A stretch of DNA of 64,000 nt from Tomocerus qinae (GCA_020055645.1 CM034550.1:10039501-10103500); one strand, 5' to 3'. Counted from the first letter of the stretch, positions 39,901 through 54,900 are shown. The notes: generated by a model not told the origin, from the letters alone. Numbers and translations are program-made.

Positions 39901-42900
39901 CGAAGTCATCGACGGAGGTCTCAACGGAGTCATCGTCACTTCAGTATCCAAAACCGGTCCCGTTGGCAAGGATGGAAGAATTCGCAATGGTGACTACATT
40001 CTAGCAATAAACAACGAATCCTTGAGAAATGTCACAAGCACTGGGGCACGAACTATTCTCAGCCGCGCTAGACTCTACAAGGACTTAAGGTATACGCATA
40101 AATATCACTTTATTATCCCACTTTTGTTTTCTCTCCATTTGCATAATGTCTATGTGACAATTTGTATCTCTGAATTTATCTAGATAATACCTATACTCTG
40201 CATTTACATGTGTATAATATTTTCGACATTAATACAATAAGCGGATTGAACTGTCTTTATCTGTTAGTGCAGGTGCTTAGTACTATTTTATTCATTCAGT
40301 AATATATTCCTCCTCCTCCTACTACTCTACATTCAAAGTATGTGGCTAAGGATGACTTACAGTATATTTAGTCGGATTATTATAGGAATTAGGTATACCT
40401 AGTTTATTTTATTTGTATCAAATGATATCCCGGGCATTATGTAGAAAGTTTATTTTATACATAGTTTTTGAATAGTTACTTTTGTATGGTATTATGTGGA
40501 TGAGGGAGGAGGGGAGGGAGTGAGAAAAGGGACTGTATGGCTAGGCTGTGTCATCAATCTTAAGGGCTGAGTTCACCGTCATGAATTTCCTTCCTTTTCT
40601 TTTGGGATTTATAGTTGGAAAATGTTAGGGTGTTGAAAGTGTAAATTCGGGTGATGCAGAATGTAGAATCAGTTTAATATCCTACCCAAGCCATGTAGGA
40701 ACGTAATAAATAGTGATATTCGATGGTGGTGAAAGCAAATAGTAGTTGATATGTTATAAACCGTATTTACTGCCATGCCTGATGCCATCCAGACCATAGA
40801 GCCGTCCTTGTTTTTACCGGACTATGCCGCTGGATAGTTTGGCAATAATATTCTTTTGTCCAATCCCGTCAACTCTGTAGGTATTAAATACATAGTAAGG
40901 TGACATCGTCATTCCAGAAGAGTCCAGGATTCGCTTGAGTGTTCCGCTGTCTATACATTCTGAAGTTAAGGAGCTTATTAGTATAAGGTCGGTGGTAGGT
41001 GTACGTTTAAAATTGTAACTGGCTTGTTGAGGTATAAAGAAAAGCCAGGCGCCGGAATAATAGGAATGACTACGTAAGTACAATATTATCCCGTACGTAG
41101 TACTCCTTCCTATGTATACATCATTGGTATAAGGATATTACAGATATGCAGCAAGAGAGCGACTAAATAAAACTGAAGAGAATTTATATGTAAAAAGGTC
41201 GATGGAGAGCGAGGTTCTCAGTCACTCTGTCTGTGTCTGTTCGACAGAAATCTTATAAGACTCCGAACAGTTGAGAGGCTTCGTGTAATGCTCCTCTGTT
41301 CACTCACATTCCGTACTTCCTACTTATCATACAGAAGTACGGGAGGAAAATCGTGTGCTAATACAAAATGTGTAGTGCTTTCTTTAAACAATTTGCCCGT
41401 TCATAGAGCTATGAGGGGAAATTGAACGTTGAACCTTAGGCTTGGTTTGACTTGAATATTGTCTATTCCCCGAGGTCTAATAAGTTCAGAATTCATAGCA
41501 CCGACGAGGCAATCAAATAAATCATTCCTTTCTGCAACTCTTTAATATTCTTCTATCATCCTCTATCTTCGTAGGGAACGACCATTTTTCTTGTCTTGAT
41601 GTTGGTCAAGGGAATGAGAGTAACAGGGAAATATTGAGACAATCTTCTGGAAATAATAACACTGATAAATTATCTATTGATCTGTTGCTTGCATTTTGGA
41701 TTCTTCGAGTTTAAAATGCATTGACTACTAAATAGTAGGAGTAAAGTTGTGAATTTGTGTGATTAATCTTGGTGTGTGTTTTGTGAATATAGTATATCTT
41801 ATATTCCTGGTGGAGATGCAGAAGTTCATAGGGAAACGTTACTAATCCAGCAATCTGCGGCTGCTGCTGAGACTGTTAAGGAATTGGAGAATGAAGACGA
41901 AGATATAATCGAGAGGTAAATAAATATATGATACATTGCATGGTGTCAGTGTTACATCTTTCTCCAAAGGTATTTCTTGGGGTGGGTATAGACGCTCTGC
42001 GGCGAGGACTCCAGCCGACGGTCAAGAAGCGACCGTAGATCTCCAGCCAACACCAACGCCCATAGGCTTGGCAGCGAAGGCGGCGAACGTTGCTTCCATT
42101 CCTGCGACAACTCCAAGTTCCAGGGACCAAGCCTCAACATCCAAAGCTACCATTGCTCCAGTATTGACTACTGCCACAGCGAGATTGATCAACTCTCCAC
42201 CGTCGTCACATCACCAGCACAAGTCAACTCTGAGTGCCACTCTTGCTCCTGTTAAGCACAGTGAGACAAGTACTGTTTACTTTAACACGGGTAGTAGTAA
42301 TAATAATAGTGAAACTCCATTGCCACAGCCACAAGTTCAAAAACGAGTAGTGACCCATGTGACGATATTTCCCTCCCCACCCCCTGATGTGGCCCAAGTA
42401 GGCAAGACGATTAGTTCCATTAGTTCCAGCTCTGTTGTGACTTCTGTGACTAAAAGCTCCGCAGATTTAATTGTTTCTGCTGAGACTCAACAACCGACGA
42501 ATAATATTATATCGACATTGAGTAGTAGCACGACATCTCCTGTCAGTGCAGTGACAGTGGTGGAAGAACCGCCCATTCCTCCTCCTAGTTTGACAAGTGA
42601 CAATGTGAGTGTGAAAAAGGAGAGTGGTGGAAGTGGAAATATTACTCCCAGTGCATCCATCCCGGATTGGACAATAAAAGAAACAGAAAAAGAGCCTTCG
42701 TCTTCCGAAAAGGAATCTTCACATCCTTCCACGCCAGTCATGAGGACTACTAGTAGTAGCGGAGATGAGGGCGCTTTGCTTCTCGCTAAACACTGGGGTC
42801 CTGAAAGACTCGTTGAAGTACATAAAGAAACGGGGAAAAGCCTTGGAATCAGTATCGTTGGGGGAAAGGTTATACATTTTCCGTCTTATAATAATTTTCT

Positions 42901-45900
42901 TAGGAAAACAGGAAATTCAATTCCTTTAAAAAATCTACATTTTAATTGAACTTTAACTCAAATGCTTACGTTTTCTTTGTTGATTTTCCACTGTAATTGC
43001 CAATTATTTTCGTTTTGAAGATGATTTACGACTTAGAAAATAGAATGACGCAGGAACTGTAATGTTATTGTGCTAAAGAAGCATAAAAGGTTTACATCGG
43101 AACAATAATGAATTCTGTGAACTCAGTGAACCTCGTATCCTGTGTAAATGTACAGGATATTTCTTAATGCATCTACTATAATATATATATATGGGGTATT
43201 ATATAATGTCTTTGTAAACATTTTGAGTTGAATTAAGTTATGCTATAGTCTGTGTTGAGATATATGATGAATGTTGTTGCTGTTGGCTGGCAGGTTGATT
43301 TGTACAATGCAGGACCCGACAGTGGCTCAGCTATTTCTGGAATCTTCATCAAGAACGTACTAACCAATAGTCCTGCCGGCAAAACGGGACAACTGAAGGT
43401 GAACTAATATTACTAATAACAAATAGCTTTAGTATCTTGTCTTGACTTCATTTATTACTCTCGGTGATTGTAAAAAGAGGAGACAGAAGGTATAACTATC
43501 TTATCTTAGCATGCATATCCCCATGGGCGTATAGATACTTCTTTAGGGATTAAAATCCCTGCCCCACTCAATGTAAGAAAGCAGATTTTATTCAGAAAAT
43601 CCTAAAAATTTCGCCCATGTAGTTAATATTTGTCAATTTTGGAATTGTTGGCATCCCAAAATGTGTGAAGCCTTCGCGTTTCGATCGTGTAAACAAAATA
43701 CAACCTTACGGGTTGGCCTCCCCCGAAACTCAGTTCTAAATACGCTTATACTTGCCAATATTGTAAGTAACATACCAGAAGAGCTTTGGCATAATATTAT
43801 ACAGGGTAGTATATAAAAGTTAGTATTTTTGTTATTTTCCTTCTGTCTCTTTCTCCTGATCTGTATATTCTGCTGGATATCAAAAGTATAGACTGATGTA
43901 TATTTGTAATAGTAAACTCATGCCTTTAACCCTTTTCGTCGCTTCGGATTATTGCCATTGCTAATCAAATTATTTATTTATTTCTTGTTTCATTCGTGTT
44001 CTTCGTTTCGTGGCATGTCTTGTTTTGGACGAGTAGACAGGAGACCGAATTCTGGCTGTGGATGACGTTGATTTGAGATCCGCCAGTCATGAGAAAGCAG
44101 TGGAAGTGATTCGAGCCGCTGGCAATCCTGTTAGATTCCTTGTCCAAAGTCTCGTTCAATGGGTAAGACGAAATCGAATTTATTTTCATTCACACAATTA
44201 CTTAGGTATTCATTAGTTCACTTCATTTACATCGGGTACTTTATATGTCTTTCTATGCCTATTAACGATCCCACATTGCAAACAGCTTTATGACTCTGTA
44301 GAATCTTTCAAAAACACGATTATCATCATGCTGAGTAATTTGGACGGAATTGCTGTCCTAACAATTATCTTTTGACTACAATATAGAAAGCGGGTAATAG
44401 AGAAATTCATACAAAGTACCCTATAAAATGGATTTAGAAGATATCTTTTATATACTAGAGACATTACTTTTACTAAGGTCAAGGTTCATGGGAGATATGA
44501 AATTGTATTGTGATAGTTAGTTCGTTAAAATAAAATGATTGCTTCGAGAATATAGTGAAACATTATCGTTGCTACTTAGAACGTTATTATATGAGGAGTG
44601 TAAAAGTGAAGTCAATGATGATAACTGGTGTAGCATATAGCAGAAGGCAATAAAAGTAGAGTGCTGGGTCGTGAGTAGCAGGGAAAGTAATTGAACTGCT
44701 ATGATGATTTGAGATACTTATACATAAATGGAAATAAAATGTCAAGCTGTAGTCTGTATGTATAAAATATAGATAGTAAAAGAAATCAGAAAATTTTGCA
44801 TGAAACTTTCTCTCTGTGTCTATTCTCTATCTGTTTCCTTCTGCTTTTGCCTCCCGAAATAGTTACTGAAAGGGCTGTAAATGTACTTCCCTATATACGT
44901 TTGTCATTTTAATCATTGATCACTTTACAATATAACTATATGTATCCGATTGAAAGTATAAAGGATAGGTATAGACTGATTGCAATTTGCAATGTGAATA
45001 GAAGGATGAAGTAGTTTTACTATTATGTATGTTATCTCATGGTTACTTTCACGTTACACTTTATTATACTCTTGTTCAGTGATCGATGGACGTCATTGTC
45101 ATTGTCTACTAAGCGGAACAAACAGCATGATTTTTTTCCAACTCACTTCACTATATCCTTAAGCGTAATCTGTCTATCTACTATACTATAATACACCTCC
45201 CTATATATAAGAGTTCTATGTATGTATGTATGTCACATCTTCTTTCACTCTCTTTATTTTATTGTTCCACCTTATTCTCTCCGCGAGCATTTCTTTTGAC
45301 TTGACCTACTTGACATGACAGTCTACATCACTATTCACTTTGCTCTCACTTTATTACTATTAACTTGTTAGTCTGACGGAGTGGGGGTGAGCGTAAGCGT
45401 GGGCAACCATGATGACTCTGAAACATCGAAATCGGAGGAGACTGAAATAAGTAAGTCGCAATCCTATAGCCAGACTGTTCAGTCGCAAAGTTGTAGCTCT
45501 CAGACAAAGACGGAGACTGAGACGAGGACAGGGACAGAGACTAGTGGCACTTACACAACTACTTCGTCAACCACGGGCACTACCAGTCGAAGTCGTACTA
45601 CTGGGACAGGAACTGGTACCGGGACGGAGACCAACGGAGAATCTAGTTCTACCACTCAGACTGGTAGTGAAAGTCAAAGTCGAATCGAGAGAAAGGATGA
45701 AGAAGGGGAAGAGGAAGAAGACGCCGCCATTTTGAGAGCCATTACCCCCGATGAAGGTGTCCTTCTTAAGGTGGCTCCTCCACCTGTCACCCCTGCCCGC
45801 ACTCCGAGTCCTGAACTCATTCAGGTGTCTAAACACGCTTTCTTTCTTTCTCTCTGCTTTTCTCATTTTCTTGCCGCATTCAGTTTTCCCCTTTTTTCCG

Positions 45901-48900
45901 GGTTTTTTAACTACACCTATCACAGTTATGCATTTTAATTGGTTTAATTTGTATGTGGACTGAATTGTTAATCTACAAAACTTTGGTATAATATACTAAT
46001 TACTAAAAGTTTGAGTAGGGTTACAACTCTGAGATTTTTCTAGTATTACTAAAAACAGTAGAAAGAGAAAGTTCTGCTACTACTTATGAATAGGAGAAAG
46101 TCAAGCGGTAGGGCTTTATTAATTGTAGACTGGAGACAACTCTTTTCTAGTAAAATGTGTTATTTGTTTGTATTAGTAGGTTAGCTTTTAACTCTTTCTC
46201 TCACCAATTAGTAGTCTGGAGCTGTAACTGTAGTATTCTCATTTTATGCTCAAAATAGAAGGTTAATATTAATTATGTAAAGGTATCTTTCCATTTGTTT
46301 TCTATATAAGGATAACAAAGTGTAATTAATCAAGGCGCATCACTTTAGTGCTGACACTTGTTTTCACAAGAGAATTGAGGATTCTGGTAGTAATTAACTA
46401 TTGGAATATCTAAAGAGAAAAGTGAGTTAGACAGTTAGACAAACATACTGCTTTTACTAATGGTCAAGTCAAGCAGCAGTCAGTGAGTACACTCTGACTA
46501 AATGCATAGGACTAATAATATAAGGAAATTGAGGGGAAAAATGTAAAGTAATTATAAGATGAGCCACATATATCACTATTGTTTTGAATTGTCGGTTGTT
46601 GGTAGGGGATTTATAGTTGTATATAGGAAATGGATGGGCGGGTGGTACATGGAGAAAAGTTGGAGTGACATTTAAACTAAAGAATAGAAAGTAGTAAAAG
46701 CGAACAAGAAGAAAAGTTTTCCTTTCGTTTCTTGTCTTAATTAATGTTGCCTGTCTAATCTTTGCATGATCTGTTTCTTCTCTGTAGTCGTTTCTTGTCG
46801 TGTATGTCTTTAAGTTTCTAACTAACAATAAGTGTTACTCTTACATGCTACTTTACTAATACTGAGCCGTCTAATTTAATATACTAAATGCATTACTACA
46901 TACTTGGAAGACTTTTTTTACTTTCTCCTACTTTCTTTTAGTCTCAACAATTTTCCTTTCTGTTCGTTGCTTTTGTTTCATTTTAAAAGTTGAGTTGTTT
47001 AGCAGAGCTCACACTCACTCACCCGCTCCATTCAGCTCACACATAGTTCCTTAAAAGTTTGAAGCATGCTAATACTTTGTTCTTTATGTATGTTTTATAT
47101 ATTATACCGAATTGCCTGAATAGTTGTGGGCCCTCTATAACTAATACCAGCAGAGATACCTTTATAGCACTTATCTGTCTTGTACTTGACTAACTCGGAT
47201 TTCTTTTCATAGTACTACCTCTATTATTATTGGAGGGACCAATTTTATGTACTATATATTATAAAGTTATAGTAGTAGAAGTTAGAAAGTCATAACGAAA
47301 ATAATAAATACAATAAGTTCATTATATATTGTATATATTAAATATATGCAGTATGAAATACTCAGGGAGTAGTTTTTGACTGAGTTTGTGTGCTCTATCT
47401 GCCTTTATCATCTGTAGATCCCTTTTCTAATTCTTTTCTATTGTGGATTGTCCCCGTCATAGCTTTTTGCTTGGAACTTGTATAAAACTACTTAGGTACC
47501 TGCTAAAAAAGTAACAAACGAAACAGCATTCTCCAGAGGAAATTCTTTGAAAGTGTTCAGTTGTGTACAGAGATTGGTTTGGTTTGGTTAAGTTTTTCGT
47601 GGACCCCGGATTATTGATTCAGAAGAATTTAGATTTTCCCTTCTCGTATTTTGTAGTGTTAGAAAAGTGTGTCCTGATTTTAAAGAGATTTCCCTGCTTT
47701 GTATTCTCGCAGTTTTTGCAAACGACATTTTCTAAGTATATTTTTAATACTTGCCAAGAGAGTTTTAGCTGAGAAAATAATAATCACATAGAGTGTTGTT
47801 GGTTTTTCGTAAAATTAGATTTCAGCAGCCTACCTTTGATTAAAGACTGCAATTAATACCAGCCAAGTAAGTAAACAAAGGATTAATAAAATTGATTGTA
47901 ATTTTTGACGATACTTTGTATTTGATGAGGCACTGTGAAAAGTGTTCTCCTTTGGTGTGCTCCGTATATACGTACATCTACTATTAGTCTTGTTGGTTGT
48001 GGTTTGGTTGGGAATGTTGACCCAAAAAGAATTGTCTGGACGGAGGAAACTACCAGTACAATTACTTAATAGCGCTAAGGATAACTTACCCGTGACGGGA
48101 AGAATTCTAGTGCTTTTGGGATGGTTTGGTTTGGTTGGGCTGGCTGGTCGGATGATATGACGAGACAAATTGATTTGTTGAGTTTCTTTTGTGCTTGCCC
48201 ATTTTTTTGTATTTGTACTTTTGTATTGTATCTTTGAGATTTACTATTGCTCTTACTATTCCGCGGAGAGTGATTGACCTGTCTTCTTCCGGTGATGGTG
48301 AATTGACTCGTTTGGTTTGGTTGGATTGAATTAATGCGTTGCGATGAGATGTCTTTATTATTTCTTAGCTCTGTTTTTTAATTCTTAAGTTACATAATCT
48401 GCTCGTTTCTTTTCCATTCTCTGGTTTTGTTGAATTTGGAATGAATTTTTTGTTCAATGATGAACTCCATAATAATGGATTATAGAAATTATTTTTCTAT
48501 TTCTCAAGCGAGAAAAATGTCATATTCTCCTAATACTTTTTGAATGTACTATTATGAACAAAGCCAATAAAGGTCTTAGTCCAATTTTCATTAAAGGTCC
48601 TACTACTAACAGTGTTACGAGGTGAGAGAAGAGTTTACAATCTTTAATCAGCCAATTCCACAGGCATTTTTTTCTGTTTTAAGTAAAGGCATGCTGTTTT
48701 TATTCCATTTTCCTCCCAATTCAATTAAGATTTTACTTTCATGTCAACTGACCAGATCTCGTTGTTTTCTTTTGTATTGTAGTGAAAAGAGTGAAAGATC
48801 TGATCTGACTGGGAAGCAGAAAATTGGCTAGCTTTCTACATAAAGCTCCTCTCTATCTCTACATTGACTGTTGTTGTTCTCTTCTATCAATCAATCAATC

Positions 48901-51900
48901 TTCCCTTCCCACCATCTCAATCCGACAATTTTGGTCACACCAGTTTGGTCTGACATGACCCAAGTGCCAATTCCAAACCAAGCCAAGCCACAAAATACAG
49001 ATACAAGCTCAATCTACTAAAAACACTCCTCTGTCCAATAAAATAGTGATTTCCCCAACAATATAAACTCTCAATAATAAAATTATTGTATTCGTACATC
49101 AGCCAAGAGACAGACATTAAAATGGTTCAAAATGATTTGACAGTATCAAAATAATTACTATTCTGTCATTAACTATTACAAACTTAACTGTGAGTGATTA
49201 TAGTGATGATAAAAAAATAGCTAATGAAATTATCCAATGGCACTAACGCCTATGACAATGTGAGTCTCTAAACTGACCTGCGAGCCAAAAGTGTTGCCTA
49301 AAACCAAACTGTCTTTTCTTGAATTGACAAAAATTGTGAAAATAATATGTAAGCTTCCTAGTTGAAGAAAAAGCCGTTTTCTCCGATGAACATAATTAAA
49401 TTAGTATACTTGCACATAATACTATTATTGTATATAATAGTGCTATAGGCACTTTACGCGGCTAATTGAAACTTGAAAAACGAATCTATGCACAAGTTGA
49501 TCCTTTTACCAATTTCACTAAATTAGTCTCGTTTTAAATGTTACCCTGTAATATTAATTTTTAGTACTAGCCCTTTTATATACTTAGAAATCTTTCCTGT
49601 ACATTATATATTATTATGTTTTGCCATAAAGTTATCTTTACCAGGAAAAGTCAGTCCATTTCGTTTTCCAGTAAAAGTTTTACAATTAGTCAGTAGTTAT
49701 GATGGTACTTTGTTAAGTTTGGTTTATTTATGTATATATTACTTACCAAAAAATGGAGGAATTCTCTTAAATTGTTAATGTAGACCTTCAAAAAAGCTTA
49801 TTCTGTAGCATAATAAATAAGATAGAACTGAAGACAAGGATTACAATATACATGTACTTCTATGCAATACAGGGTGGCCTATTTACAATATAATATACAT
49901 TTACAAACGTATATTTACTATCTGTATTACACTAATGACATGAGTTGTTGACGTAAACGGCTCCCTGTAGATGCACTTTAGTTGGTGAAGTAATGTAATA
50001 AGTTGGTAAGTGTAAATGTACGTTAACATGAAATTGGTACCGTTACGATACAATAGCAGAGATTGTAAAATATACCCATTAGTGAATATAAAAGATTCTG
50101 CAGATCAATCAGTCAACAGAATAAAGAATTGTGTGTACTTTGAAAAGGAACCGGCGCGGCTGAAACTGTTTTATATGAAATGGTTACATTTATGATAGTT
50201 TCAATTTGTTTAAAAAGCACAATCTCTAATATTTAGTGTTTAAAACGTAGATAAATAGACTTTAATCTAAATTCACAAACCCCGGCAGTTGTTACACTGA
50301 CCCTAAAAACTGCAAAATTAAACCAAGCCAAACCAATTTAATGTCACGAATAAGTCATGAAAAATACTAATATTCTAACTTCGTAATTACTACATTTCAT
50401 TTACTAAAAAATAATTCCTAACAGACAATTATTGTAGGATCAATTATTTCGAGTCTTAAGAACTATGACTTCGCCATCATGTTGCTGTTACACATACAGT
50501 GTTTAATGTATACGATGTTTTTTCTCGAATTTGTTACGTAAAAATAATTGTCTATAAATTGTCCTTGGGAGTTCTGAAATTCGAAGAGGAGTAAATATTG
50601 TAAGTGAAGAGTAAATGAGTTGTAGTCTATCGCATTCTGTATTGGGTGATGTGATGTACAGAGATTGGAAGAATAAACTAAATGAACATTTTATTTGAGT
50701 TCTGTTACAATTAAACAGTCAATTACGATGCAATACGGTAATCACAGTGTAAATTCTATTAAAATATTACTTTGCATTGCATAATATTTAAGAAAGCCAA
50801 AGTGATTCTAATTGTGAAATTATCGACAGCTAATCTTTATCTTTATGAGCTAGGAAATTTATCATTTTAGTGGAATTATAACAATATTACCGAAAGTTTG
50901 AAAATTTATATTAACTCTGTAGCATTTTTCTTATTTCTTCTAAAGACGTATTCAGAAAACTAACATTTTTGAGTATTATGAGCATGAGCTACAAGGTATT
51001 GAGATTTATTCACTGTAAGTATATCAGTTTTGCAACTATTATAAAATTGTATACTGGGCCTGCTATATAGTTATAATGTATTTAAAGTTGTAAATTGTGG
51101 ACAATTTTATTTCTCTTGAGTAGTTGCACTTAGAGTAGAAAATCAGGTACTGAACTTTAGATTCTCCATAATTTGTGTAAATTGGGAGAAAGTCTGATAA
51201 TAGTATTTATTAGTGGCTGGGCTTGAATGGCCAAAAATATTTGATTGGATAATTTGATAAATGGGATGGTCTGGTATGCTCAAGGCTGGATTGGCGGATG
51301 AGGAAAAGCAAGAGATGCAGGCTAAGATGGAGGCAGCCACCAAGGCAAAGTCAGGAAAACAAGAATCTGAGGAATCAGGGCATTCTTCCGAAGAAGATGA
51401 TGAATTGGGAAGCGAGCAGCAAATGCAAGGGAAGATCAGGACGAAGCAAGGTGTTGAGGTGTGTACAAAATAATCATTTGAAATAATGGAGTTAGTTGTA
51501 GTTGTAATTTAATTCCGGATGTCATTGTAAATTCATATCCCATTTGAGTTAATGTATTCAGATTCGTGGTGCGTTCTTATCACGTTTTTGCCCCTATGAC
51601 ATTTTGCTACTATTGATTCTCTTGTACCACCAGAAGCATGAAGACGATATTGTCATTTCATTCATGACTTAGTTTTGTAGTCTAGGATAATGGGACATAG
51701 TGGTAAAAGGATTCTCTCTTTACTCCAGATTGATCGAGCCAGTGCTGGAAATGTAAGGCGGTCAAAGGATGATGCAACTAAGGATACAGAGCAAGAAGAT
51801 GAATTTGGCTACACTACAAGTAAGACAGTACAATTTATAGATATGATTTGAAATTGCTGGGATGAAACGGGTTGTTTTAATACAATAATTTGTATTTGGA

Positions 51901-54900
51901 CAGGCAAAGTCATGAAGCGTTGGGCCGAAGTGGCAAAGAACCGCGGAAATGGAACTGAGCCCGCAAAACTCATTATAGGAGATTTGGAAAGAGGAGGAGG
52001 TCAAGGACTTGGAATCAGTCTTGCAGGACATCGAGATCGTATGGTAATGGCAACATACATTTGCGGTATCAATCCAGCAGGAGTGGCCTTCAGAACGAGG
52101 CAACTGGAAGTTGGAGACGAAATTCTGGAAGTCAATGGGAATGTTTTGTACGGACGATGCCATTTAAATGCTTCTGCGTTGATTAAAGGCCTTCCTCATA
52201 ATCATGTGAAGATTGTAGCTCTGAGGTAATATTTTATGTACATATAGATATTGCTATAAGGTTAGAATTTGCTCTAAGCAGCAGATTAGAATGGGTTAAC
52301 CCGCATAAGTTATAAACTCCCACCTGTTTGTGTCTGGTAATACGTTTTGTGGATTATTGAAATAAGGTGTGACTTGCAATGTATTTATTATTAATAAACA
52401 GTTTAACATGCATGTTGATAAAAGAGAAGTGAATTTGCACACATTGTAGCATGAAGGGTGGTGGATTTGCATGCTGTAAACTGACTGAGTATTACTGTAC
52501 TTAGGTAGTATTGTACTAACAATGTACCGCAACAGTAGATAAAAACTGCGAGCAGGATAATCGTTCATGGCATGCTGATATGGATAGAATACAAATACAT
52601 TGCAAGTATATTCTGTGTTGTTGCATGTATAAATGTGTATAGTTGTAATATTGACACAAGTGTTGATAATGGTTTAGATTTGTCTAAATTTTAATATAAG
52701 GCTGTGTTTGATTTATAGGAAGCCAGATGGATTGGCGGATTTATCTGTGAAGCCGATAGCACAGTTCCCAGTGTCCCTCGAGAGTGAGGTCAGCCAAAAT
52801 GTGTTTCATCTGTACATTCTGTTTGTGTATTTCAATGTGACTGTATTTGACAGTGATTTGAGTGTTTTTTTAATTTGTTTTATGCATTGTTTTGACATTT
52901 GTAAAGTATGAAATCTGTGCGACTATCTTGGTCGAAAATTTTTGATTGTGTTTCTTCACCTGAATTGCAGAGTCCAGAAGAAAAGTATGCTAACTACAGA
53001 GGACTTCGAGTGGTGACCCTTAAGAAGGTAGGTTTCCATGTAAGTATAGTCTGCGCAGACAGGAAACAAGTACGTAAAAGTACGATACAACTTCTATAAT
53101 ACTGATGAGAATCCTATGGGAAGTCTATGACATGTTCAAAAGAGATCTATGAGAAAGGGATAATTCTACAAGGGAGCCATCCTTTCTTTACTCTTGGCAT
53201 GGCTTTAGCTTTTTAGTTTAGTCAATAGGAAGTGGCTACTAATAAGGTCTTTAGCTGACAAACCCACCGAATAGAACAGTCGCACAGCTAAAGACAGTGA
53301 ATAAATGTACATGTGTATATTGTCATTATTGAATTCTTTTTCTGTCTCGTGTAGTGACTATAGTCATGGCTGGATAGTTAGTTACTTAGTCTTTTTCGTT
53401 GTGGAATGGAATGAAATAGCTAGATGGGAATGATGGGATACCCTTCAATTTGGCAAAAGTCATTTTGGCAAAACACAACTTTGTCTTAAGAAATAGTCTT
53501 GAAATTGCTACTTGTAATTGGAAAAGATGATACCCTGCCCTACACCTTCATTACATACTATTGTATATTTGCCATTTTTTTTATTTTCCAAGTTTTGCCA
53601 AACAGTTTTGCCAAAATGGCATTTGCCAAGTTGAGGTACATCCGCTAGAAGATTTTCTTTAGTGTTGACTGTAATAGTGGGTAGCTCTAGTAAGGCATCT
53701 GTCCCAAGGGCATGAGGAATCTTGAGAAGAAGTTAATGTAATCTAATATTCCTTTTCTTTCCTTCTATTGGCATGCATTACATCTTGTATCGACTTGTAT
53801 TATCCAGAGTGGCGGAGGACTTGGCATCATGATCATGGAAGGTCGACATGCAGAGCTGGGACAAGGAATCTTTGTCTCAGATATCCAAGAAGGAAGCGTT
53901 GCTGAGCTTGCTGGTCTATTTGTGGGAGATATGATCCTGGCAGTGAATGGAGAAGACATGGTCGGTTCGGATTACGATCATGTAAGTTCTCTTTAACATA
54001 TTATGCATTATTAAATTGAATTTAAGTTTAAGAGTGGAGGAGGAGGATCCATCTAATATAATAATGATGGAGGAGATAGAAGTTCGGGGATGTAGTGTAA
54101 CGATCTCTAATTTCCTTTCTTTAGTTCGTCTGATTAGTTTCACAGCTTAATTTCCTCGCTCCTATCCATTGCCTTCTAAACTCCTCCTGGAGTGTGATCT
54201 CATTTCTCCACTCTCCCACCCATCTAACTAATGTATTACTTTTACTAAACTATCTCTCTCTCTCTCGCCAAAGTTTTCCTTTGTCTACCGGCTTTTCTCC
54301 TCACGCTGTTGTTGTTAATCAAATATGATTAATGAAGTGAGATTAAGAGAACTGTCTACTTCATTATGCCATTCCTATCGTATAATCTCTTTCCACTCAC
54401 TCTGTCACCCTCAACATTTAAATCCTAATATATTATCCTGACGTAGAACACTGTAAAATGCTGACTGTCGTACACTGCACTATTAAATCGAAACCAGCAG
54501 CAGGTATTTCCTCATTAGCTTTCAAATTGAAAGATACTGACTTTATAATTTATAGTTTGTTCTAAAACATCTTTGTGTATCTCGTATCTCTCTATCTCCC
54601 ATAGGTAATTATATAACTTTCTACCTTTCTCCTTTTACCATTGTACTACGGTTATTTCGTAACAGGATATATATACCCACAGTATGTCAGGAAATGGAGT
54701 CCAAAAGTACTTTCTCTCTCCCTATATGCTAATTGCAAACGAAACTTTCACCAGAATTTTTATTAAAACATAGTTTTACCCCGGTGAAAGGTTTCCATAT
54801 AAATTAAGAGAAAGTTACAGCGTAGACACTCTTTCTGGGCATACTGTACATATAAATAAATTAATTTCTAGAGTTCTCGAATAATATAATGGTGTAAGTA

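Noticed and set aside
45567-45923. 118-codon minus-strand ORF opposite exon 19.
   Set aside because: Shadow of the low-complexity coding tract on the plus strand.
47830-48168. Overlapping ORFs on both strands in intron 19.
   Set aside because: Neither strand shows a known motif; the hydrophobic plus-strand peptide follows from the GGTTTGGTT-type repeats.
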